The position numbers and the translations under genes were made by a program. DNA of 64,000 nucleotides, from contig NZ_BJKB01000004.1 in the NCBI RefSeq assembly GCF_010725055.1, positions 1-64,000 on the forward strand, written 5' to 3'. Positions 57,094-64,000 of the stretch are shown here, piece after piece (the stretch's first letter is position 1; the number at the start of each line of letters is the position of its first letter). Below the pieces are notes generated by a model, which saw only the letters and a list, made by a program, of their open reading frames with translations, was not told the DNA's origin and did no database searches. This stretch comes from Gelidibacter japonicus. Lineage in GTDB: Bacteria > Bacteroidota > Bacteroidia > Flavobacteriales > Flavobacteriaceae.

Positions 57094-57125
57094 AAGGATT
57101 GACATTCTGAAACAGCACTCTTCGA

Positions 57126-57162
57126 GATACAAATCTATTTGGTGCAGAATGGCAGGATTAAA
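57126..57162 (+). pseudogene. remnant copy of the 3' end of the PD40 gene
   Basis: GATACAAATCTATTTGGTGCAGAATGGCAGGATTAA and surrounding bases encode RDTNLFGAEWQD plus stop, nearly the same as the last codons of the preceding gene. It is offset by 68 bases and has no intact reading frame upstream. It looks like what remains of a tandem paralogue after deletion. Confidence 0.6.
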
Positions 57163-57175
57163 GAAATGGATAGGA

Positions 57176-59602
57176 TCAATTCTCCTTTTTCTCCAAACGT
57201 TCCGTTTCGGATTCAATTACCCGACGTTGGTTGGTCTCTAAGTTGGTATTACCAAATTTATATCGAAACCCTAACTTGATGGTCCGTGTATCTTGATCAA
57301 AAAAGGTCGAATTGTTTTGGTTCAGATAACGTGAACTGATATTAAAATCCTGTGTATTGAAAAGATCTGTAGCTACTAATGATATAGTGGCCTTATCCTT
57401 TAAAATCCTTTTCGAAATGGATAAATTTGACATTAACACATCTTTGACTTCCCTAAAGCCACTAATACTCTTGCTCAAATAAACTAAAGTGAAATTGGCA
57501 TTCAAACTGCGGTCTTTTAAAAACGTAACATCGTTGCTCAAGACACTGTAATTTGACCATTGGTTCTTTTTAAACTCAGAACCATCAATTACACCTTGAT
57601 CTTCGGCGTTATAGAATGAGGTTACAAAATAGACCGACCAGGGATCAACAATATTGAAATAGGTAATAAAATCAAGGCCGTACTCAACCGTTTTATCAAG
57701 ATTTAAAGGTGTATAGGTCACAATATTGTTGACATTGTCCTGAAGTGGCAACTCAAAAATGTTATTGTGATATGTTTTATAATAGGCCTCAATTGTGTAA
57801 ACTCCTTGACCTAAAGAAGTCCCCAATACCACATTATTGATTATAACGGGCTGCAAGTTTGGATTTCCGGTAACGATGGTCACATCGTTTAAATAAAATT
57901 GGAAGGGATTCAAACTTTGATAATCGGGTCTTCCGATGCTTCTTTTGTAATTGGTATAAAGCGAAAAATTATCTGAAAAGGCATAATTTAAACTCGCTGT
58001 TGGAAACCATTCCAAATAATCTTGTGTGTTGGTGACATTATCTATAGCTGAATGACCTTCTACCAATGTTTTTTCTACCCTTAATCCCGTCGTCAAACTT
58101 AGCTTTTCCCAATCTTTTGAAAAATTGGCATAACCCGCATAAATGGATTCATCATAGTCAAAAGCGTTGGTATTATTAGGGTCAATGGTTTCTGTTCCGT
58201 TGACACTATCAAATTGTGTGATGTCACTTGCACTTTGAATCTTTGAGCCCTTAGCCCCCATTTCTAAAATTGAAGCTTCATCGATAGGTAGGGTATAATC
58301 GGCTTTTGCAGTATAGATTTTAGTATCCTGATGGTTATCGGTTCTGTAGGCAGTACTTGCTAAAAAGCTATTATTCCTATCAAAGTAATTACTTTTTACG
58401 TTCTGATCCCGATTGTAATTATAAGTCGTGAAATGTGCGTTTGCCGAAAGCTTCTCTCCTGCTTTTTTAAATTGATGTACAAAATCCAGATCAAAGCCTA
58501 AATTGTATTTATCATCATTCGAAAAATTAGTGGCGTCAAAATAATAGTCTAAATTTTGGTTGGCATCAAAAACTTCTGTGTTATTTATGATTTTATATTC
58601 AAAATAAGGTAGAACCAACATGTTTGAAGATAAGCTTAGGGTGTTTTTTTCGTTGAGGCTATAATCAAAATTGAAGTTGAAATTATGGGTCTTTGACCAG
58701 GTGTTTCTATTGGTATTGGACATAAAGGTTTGGTCAATAGTATTGGATCCATCCAAGTAATTGACGACATCATCCTGGCCTCTATTGATTTTATCATGTG
58801 AATAGGTGTAGTTGGCAAAAAAGTCAATCTTTTCATTCTTGAAAAAGTGGCTCATGCCTCCATCGTATCTTGGAAAAACGCCCTGGGTGAAATTCGCAAA
58901 AACATTGCCCCGGTATCCGGTGACCAAATTTTTACTCATCACGATATTAATCACAGCACCGCTTTCGGCATCATATTTCGCCGATGGATTGGTAATGACT
59001 TCAACTGATTTTATAGAATTTGCCGATGAAGTCTCAAGCAACTGAACCAGCTCTTCACTACTCAAATGCACTTTTTTGTCATTAATATAGACCGTAGGGG
59101 TGGTGTTTTTTACCTGAATATTATTGTCCAGCACCAAAATACCGGGAGTGCTTTTCAGAACATCAAACATATTTCCCTCAATTAAAGCCGTGTTTTCAAT
59201 ATTAAACACCAATCGGTCAGCTTCTTTTATAAGCGTTGGTTTTTTGACGATAATATTTATTTCATCCAATTCCTCCGAGGATTCATATAACACAGTTGTT
59301 CCTAAATCTATCTCTTGATCTACGAAAACAGTTTTGTAAACATCGGTAAATCCAATAAAGCTAAATCTTATCAAATACGAGTCTGATGATAATTTATCGA
59401 AAATAAAAAAACCTTTATCATTGGATGATGCTCCCTTAACAACAGCAGAATCGGCAGCTTTCATTAAAATGATATTCGCAAACGCGACAGGTCTTCCGTC
59501 GATGTCATCTACGAATCCAGAAATACCATAATTCTGTGAAAAACCTAGAGCGGCCACTAGAAAAATAGTCAAAAATAGGAAGGTCTTCAAAAGGTGTTTC
59601 AA
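57176..59602 (-). CDS. TonB-dependent-receptor-like outer-membrane protein with carboxypeptidase regulatory domain
   Basis: 808 residues starting at a TTG; no in-frame ATG lies upstream before a stop. Signal peptide MKHLLKTFLFLTIFLVAALGFSQ. CarboxypepD-regulatory-like domain about 25-110 (GISGFVDDIDGRPVAFANIIL...GFFIFDKLSSDSYLIRFSFIGF). Plug-like region about 125-225 (DVLKSTPGILVLDNNIQVKNT). The rest is a beta barrel of the outer-membrane receptor family 3 type. No adjacent SusD or extracellular enzyme, so the ligand is unknown. It is convergent with the PD40 gene. Confidence 0.88.
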   Translation of the reverse strand: MKHLLKTFLFLTIFLVAALGFSQNYGISGFVDDIDGRPVAFANIILMKAADSAVVKGASSNDKGFFIFDKLSSDSYLIRFSFIGFTDVYKTVFVDQEIDLGTTVLYESSEELDEINIIVKKPTLIKEADRLVFNIENTALIEGNMFDVLKSTPGILVLDNNIQVKNTTPTVYINDKKVHLSSEELVQLLETSSANSIKSVEVITNPSAKYDAESGAVINIVMSKNLVTGYRGNVFANFTQGVFPRYDGGMSHFFKNEKIDFFANYTYSHDKINRGQDDVVNYLDGSNTIDQTFMSNTNRNTWSKTHNFNFNFDYSLNEKNTLSLSSNMLVLPYFEYKIINNTEVFDANQNLDYYFDATNFSNDDKYNLGFDLDFVHQFKKAGEKLSANAHFTTYNYNRDQNVKSNYFDRNNSFLASTAYRTDNHQDTKIYTAKADYTLPIDEASILEMGAKGSKIQSASDITQFDSVNGTETIDPNNTNAFDYDESIYAGYANFSKDWEKLSLTTGLRVEKTLVEGHSAIDNVTNTQDYLEWFPTASLNYAFSDNFSLYTNYKRSIGRPDYQSLNPFQFYLNDVTIVTGNPNLQPVIINNVVLGTSLGQGVYTIEAYYKTYHNNIFELPLQDNVNNIVTYTPLNLDKTVEYGLDFITYFNIVDPWSVYFVTSFYNAEDQGVIDGSEFKKNQWSNYSVLSNDVTFLKDRSLNANFTLVYLSKSISGFREVKDVLMSNLSISKRILKDKATISLVATDLFNTQDFNISSRYLNQNNSTFFDQDTRTIKLGFRYKFGNTNLETNQRRVIESETERLEKKEN

Positions 59603-59720
59603 AGTAAATTTGGTTTAAATATGCAAGATATAAATTGTTTCACAAATAGAATTACGGTATTCCCGTAGTTTTCAATGTTTTTAGATAAATAAAAATCATC
59701 TAAAAGCGTAATAAATCAGT

Positions 59721-59728
59721 TATATTTG
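59721..59728 (+). promoter_or_regulatory. -7 box of the lepA promoter
   Basis: TATATTTG matches TAnnTTTG exactly, 22 bases before the lepA ATG. No good TTTG was seen at the usual distance upstream. Confidence 0.5.
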
Positions 59729-59750
59729 CACAATAGTTAGCCCTTTTTTT

Positions 59751-61547
59751 ATGAAGAACATTAGAAATTTTTGTATTATAGCACATATTGATCACGGTAA
59801 AAGTACACTTGCAGATCGATTGTTGGATTTTACCGGTTCAGTAACCGAACGTGAAAAACAAAATCAGCTTCTGGACAGTATGGACTTAGAACGTGAGCGT
59901 GGTATTACCATAAAATCTCACGCCATACAAATGGATTATATCTATAAAGGCGAAAAATATGTTCTCAACCTCATTGATACGCCCGGTCACGTCGATTTCT
60001 CCTATGAAGTTTCCCGTTCAATCGCGGCATGTGAAGGTGCCTTATTGATTGTTGATGCGGCGCAAAGTATTCAGGCTCAAACTATTTCTAACTTGTATTT
60101 GGCTTTAGAGAATGATTTGGAAATCATTCCGATATTGAACAAAGTCGATTTACCAAGTGCCAATCCAGAAGAGGTCACAGATGACATTGTCGAGTTATTG
60201 GGTTGTAAACCGGAAGATGTCATTCATGCTAGTGGAAAAACCGGTTTTGGGGTGGACAATATCCTCGCTGCAGTAATTGAACGCATTCCTGCCCCAAAAG
60301 GTGATGTTGATGCTCCACTGCAAGCCCTGATCTTTGATTCCGTTTATAACACGTTTAGAGGAATTGAAACCTATTTTAGAGTATTTAATGGTGAAATCAA
60401 AAAAGGACAAAGAATTAAATTCGTCGCTACAGATAAAGAATACATTGCTGATGAAGTAGGTACCTTAAAACTCACTCAAATTCCCAAACAAAGCGTTAAG
60501 GCTGGGGATGTTGGTTATCTGATAACGGGGATCAAAACCGCAAAAGAAGTTAAGGTAGGTGACACCATTACTGATTTTGTCAGGCCTACCACCAATATCG
60601 TGGAGGGCTTTGAAGATGTAAAACCAATGGTTTTTGCCGGAATTTATCCAGTAGATACCGATGATTTTGAAGAGCTCAGAAATTCGATGGAAAAACTACA
60701 GCTCAACGATGCTTCCTTGGTTTTTCTTCCAGAAAGTTCAGCGGCATTAGGTTTTGGATTCCGTTGTGGATTCTTGGGAATGCTTCATATGGAAATTATC
60801 CAGGAACGATTGGAACGCGAATTTGATATGACGGTCATCACTACAGTGCCTAACGTATCTTACAACGCTTATACCAATAAAAACCCAGATGTCCCATTAA
60901 TCGTCAACAATCCGTCTGACTTACCTGATCCATCAACGATTAACAGAGTTGAGGAGCCTTATATTAAAGCAACCATCATTACAAAATCGGACTTTGTGGG
61001 CAACGTCATGTCGCTTTGTATTGAAAAAAGAGGGATTGTAGTCAATCAAACGTATTTGACCCCAGAACGGGTGGAACTCACTTTCGAAATGCCTTTGGCG
61101 GAAATCGTTTTTGATTTTTACGACCGATTGAAAACCGTTTCAAAAGGCTACGCTTCATTTGATTACCATCCTATCGGAATGAAAATTTCCAAATTGGTAC
61201 GTTTAGACATTTTACTAAACGGTCAGCCAGTAGATGCACTTTCAGCGTTGATCCACTTTGATAATGCCCAAAGTATAGGTAAGAAAATGTGCGAAAAATT
61301 AAGAGAATTGATTCCACGCCAACAGTTTGATATCCCGATTCAGGCTGCTGTTGGTGCCAAAATTATTTCGAGAGAAACCATCAAGGCACTTCGTAAAGAT
61401 GTAACTGCAAAATGTTATGGCGGTGATATTTCGCGTAAACGTAAACTACTTGAAAAGCAAAAAAAGGGCAAAAAACGCATGAGATTGGTAGGGAACGTTG
61501 AAATTCCACAACAGGCGTTTATGGCTGTTTTGAAGTTGAACGATTAA
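59751..61547 (+). CDS. lepA: elongation factor 4 (LepA), ribosomal back-translocase GTPase
   Basis: 598 residues, standard length. G1 AHIDHGKST (11-19), G3 DTPGH and G4 NKVDLP are present, followed by the EF-G-like domains and the LepA-specific C-terminal domain ending in [26 protein letters not shown]. It acts on stalled or post-translocation ribosomes. Right after its stop begins a repeat array. Confidence 0.98.
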   Translation: MKNIRNFCIIAHIDHGKSTLADRLLDFTGSVTEREKQNQLLDSMDLERERGITIKSHAIQMDYIYKGEKYVLNLIDTPGHVDFSYEVSRSIAACEGALLIVDAAQSIQAQTISNLYLALENDLEIIPILNKVDLPSANPEEVTDDIVELLGCKPEDVIHASGKTGFGVDNILAAVIERIPAPKGDVDAPLQALIFDSVYNTFRGIETYFRVFNGEIKKGQRIKFVATDKEYIADEVGTLKLTQIPKQSVKAGDVGYLITGIKTAKEVKVGDTITDFVRPTTNIVEGFEDVKPMVFAGIYPVDTDDFEELRNSMEKLQLNDASLVFLPESSAALGFGFRCGFLGMLHMEIIQERLEREFDMTVITTVPNVSYNAYTNKNPDVPLIVNNPSDLPDPSTINRVEEPYIKATIITKSDFVGNVMSLCIEKRGIVVNQTYLTPERVELTFEMPLAEIVFDFYDRLKTVSKGYASFDYHPIGMKISKLVRLDILLNGQPVDALSALIHFDNAQSIGKKMCEKLRELIPRQQFDIPIQAAVGAKIISRETIKALRKDVTAKCYGGDISRKRKLLEKQKKGKKRMRLVGNVEIPQQAFMAVLKLND

Positions 61548-61570
61548 CCTCCAAAGTTCCTGCGGAGGCA

Positions 61571-62379
61571 GGAACCTCATGATGGAGAGCAAGTACTTGT
61601 TTTGATAGGCTCAAATTAACTTCATTCTTTTTATTAAAAGACTAAGATTAACTTCGTTGAACCTTATAACGGATAGAGAATACTTGACTTGTACAGCACA
61701 AATCAACTTCATTTCTTTTTTAAAACAATAAGATTATCTACGTTGAAACTATAGATTCCTGCCTTCGCAGGAATGTGGCAGAGGCAGGAACCTCATGATG
61801 AAGAGCCAGTGCTTGTTTTGTACCGCTCAAACCAACCCCTTTTGTCGAATAAAACATCAAGATTAACCACGTTGAAACTAAAGATTCCTGCCTTCGCAGG
61901 AATGTGGCGAAGGCAGGAACCTCATGATGGAGAGCAAGTGCTTGTTTTGTACCGCTCAAACCAACCCCTTTTGTCGAATAAAACATCAAAATTAACCACG
62001 TTGAAACTATAGATTCCTGCCTTCGCAGGAATGTGGCAGAGGCAGGAACCTCATGATGGAGAGCAAGTACTTGTTTTGATAGGCTCAAATTAACTTCATT
62101 CCTTTAATTAAAAGACTAAGATTAACTTCGTTGAACCTTATAACGGATAGAGGATACTTGACTTGTACAGCACAAATCAACTTCATTTCTTTTTTAAAAC
62201 AATAAGATTATCTACGTTGAAACTAAAGATTCCTACCTTCGCAGGAATGTGGCAGAGGCAAGAACCTCATGATGAAGAGCCAGTGCTTGTTTTGTACCGC
62301 TCAAACCAACCCCTTTTGTCGAATAAAACATCAAGATTAACCACGTTGAAACTAAAGATTCCTGCTTTCGCAGGAATGT
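61571..62379 (+). repeat. tandem array of two related units (216 and 129 bases) in order long-short-short-long-short
   Basis: Units beginning GGAACCTCATGATG (the last AGAACC) start at 61571, 61787, 61916, 62045 and 62261, giving exact periods of 216, 129, 129 and 216; the last unit ends near 62379. Long and short units share both ends and differ in the middle. Each junction contains ATTCCTGCCTTCGCAGGAAT followed by GTGGCAGAGGCAGGAACC, the same palindrome as before argH and leuB. Both periods are multiples of three, which explains open frames through it on both strands; these look non-coding. Confidence 0.92.
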
Positions 62380-62483
62380 ATGCATTTGTTCAATAAAACT
62401 GGGTAATTTCTGCTCTAATACATCAATATTGGTGAATACATTCACCAATTATCATGTTATTTGGTGAATTGAAATCGTTTTTC

Positions 62484-62821
<338 letters not shown>

Positions 62822-62953
62822 TACCAAACCAAAGTAAATCTCATTAATACATCAAATTTTACTGATTTTATAAAGTCTTAAAATTTATTTTTTTTATAAG
62901 TATGTGATATGCTCAAATATTTTGTAGCTTTAAAGAACTAATAAAACTAACCA

Positions 62954-64000
62954 ATGAACATATTTCATATCAGTGCGGAATGCTATCCTATTGCCAAGGT
63001 CGGTGGTTTGGGGGATGTGGTCGGCGCACTTCCAAAATATCAGAATAAATTAGGTGAGACCAGTAGTGTCATCATGCCCTTTTATAATAATAAGTTTACC
63101 CAATCCCATACCTTCAAAAGAGTCTTTAGTGGCCGCTTTAATTTAGGAAGACCCTTTGGTTTTGACATCCTCACACTTGAGGATAACACTTTGGGTTATG
63201 ATCTTTATCTTGTTCATATTCCAGATTTGCTATATACTGAATATGTTTATTCTTCCAATGATACAGAGCGTTTTTTAGGATTTCAGATCGCTACTTTGGA
63301 TTGGTTGGTCCAACTGAAAGAGCAACCAAATATTGTACATTGCCATGACCATCATACAGGATTGATTCCTTTTATGATGTCACAATCTTATGCCTACCAT
63401 AAATTAAGAACGACCCCAACGGTTGTGACCATTCATAACGGGCAATACCAAGGCTGGTTCAGTCACAATAAAATACACCTCATCCCTCCATTCGATTTTT
63501 CTAAAGCCGGTTTATTGGATTGGAAACATCTCATAAATCCGTTGGCTTCAGCCATAAAATGCGCATGGAAAGTAACTACAGTATCTCCAAATTATATGGA
63601 GGAACTCAAATATGCGGCCAATGGCCTGGAAGATTTGCTACGTTACGAAAGTGGCAAGTGTGTGGGAATTTTGAATGGCATTGACGATAAGATTTGGGAT
63701 CCAGCTACGGACGATAATTTAATTCAAAATTATTCGATAAAAACATCTGCCTCTGGTAAAAAGGCCAATAAACAATGGCTATGTAAAGAATTCAATCTCA
63801 ATCCAGAACTTCCACTTTTTGCATTTATTGGACGTTTGGTAGGTGAAAAAGGTGCTGATTTGCTACCTGAAATTTTCAATAATTCATTGGTTCATAAAAA
63901 TCTATCCATTATCATGTTAGGTTCCGGAGATTCTTCGGTAGAACATCAGTTGGATCAACTAAAATACCAGCATCCAGGTTATTACAATAACTATATTGGA
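62954..64000 (+). CDS. glgA: glycogen synthase, 5' part (gene continues past the window)
   Basis: 349 codons from ATG 62954 to the window edge, no stop. The ADP-glucose binding motif KVGGLGDV is at 15-22, and HCHDHHTGLIPFM and VTIHNGQYQG are typical of GT5 starch/glycogen synthases. LFAFIGRLVGEKGADLL opens the second Rossmann domain, which continues beyond the window. It extends glycogen chains from ADP-glucose. It is preceded by the decayed ATPase gene and about 130 AT-rich bases in which I see no certain promoter. Confidence 0.95.
   Translation, partial: MNIFHISAECYPIAKVGGLGDVVGALPKYQNKLGETSSVIMPFYNNKFTQSHTFKRVFSGRFNLGRPFGFDILTLEDNTLGYDLYLVHIPDLLYTEYVYSSNDTERFLGFQIATLDWLVQLKEQPNIVHCHDHHTGLIPFMMSQSYAYHKLRTTPTVVTIHNGQYQGWFSHNKIHLIPPFDFSKAGLLDWKHLINPLASAIKCAWKVTTVSPNYMEELKYAANGLEDLLRYESGKCVGILNGIDDKIWDPATDDNLIQNYSIKTSASGKKANKQWLCKEFNLNPELPLFAFIGRLVGEKGADLLPEIFNNSLVHKNLSIIMLGSGDSSVEHQLDQLKYQHPGYYNNYIG

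Noticed and set aside
61738-62088. A 116-codon reverse-strand frame (and forward frames at 61773-62012 and 62163-62396) with internal protein repeats
   Set aside because: The frames stay open only because both repeat periods (216 and 129) are multiples of three. Composition is unlike the neighbours, and the same units are open on both strands.
61571-62379. CRISPR array
   Set aside because: Units are 129 and 216 bases and nearly identical throughout; there are no short direct repeats separated by unique spacers and no cas genes nearby.

Overview
The window is a contiguous piece of an AT-rich chromosome from a member of the Bacteroidetes, most likely family Flavobacteriaceae. The evidence is the content and style of the genes: Bacteroidetes-type promoter boxes (TTTG, about 18 nt, TAnnTTTG), starts without Shine-Dalgarno motifs, an arginine pathway built on N-acylated ornithine, a carboxypeptidase-regulatory-domain outer-membrane receptor, PD40 lipoproteins, and many short palindromic repeats between genes. 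No phage, complete IS or CRISPR array is visible.

Layout. 1-8.4 kb: an outer-membrane lipoprotein joining a phosphoesterase-like domain to a beta barrel, an SLC13-type permease, and PEP carboxylase. 9-15 kb: glutamate synthase (gltB, gltD). 15-25 kb: a branched-chain amino acid operon (ilvE-D-B-N-C-A) ending in gapN, preceded by two tandem isoleucine attenuators. 25-35 kb: an arginine cluster (GNAT-argG-argC-proC-argD-argF'-argB-argE-argH) with a candidate arginine leader peptide. 34.9-39.5 kb: leuA-C-D-B on the opposite strand. Together these form about 33 kb devoted to amino-acid synthesis: PEP carboxylase supplies oxaloacetate, gltBD supplies glutamate, and both feed the ilv, leu and arg pathways.

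39.6-51.3 kb holds a helical-repeat protein, an outer-membrane phospholipase A, three tandem NamZ (DUF1343) paralogues, an SH3 protein, a tRNA with CAT anticodon, methylmalonyl-CoA epimerase, rbfA, a LolC/E-type permease, a heptanucleotide repeat and dusB. 51.4-54.5 kb holds a small toxin-antitoxin pair and an overlapping three-gene cassette: an atypical Lgt-family protein, a Tes-like radical SAM enzyme and a small membrane protein. 54.6-61.5 kb: an M28/PDZ peptidase, a PD40 lipoprotein with a duplicated 3' end, an outer-membrane receptor and lepA. 61.5-62.8 kb: a long/short repeat array and a decayed ATPase gene. The window ends inside glgA.

Most worth a second look: (1) the Tes-like radical SAM / divergent Lgt / small membrane protein cassette; (2) the tandem attenuators before ilvE; (3) short hairpins, all in the same orientation, ending 2-7 nt before the start codons of gltD, argF', argB, argH, leuB, leuD and mce; (4) the arginine leader peptide and the Cys-tailed GNAT protein as candidate first enzyme of the arginine pathway.
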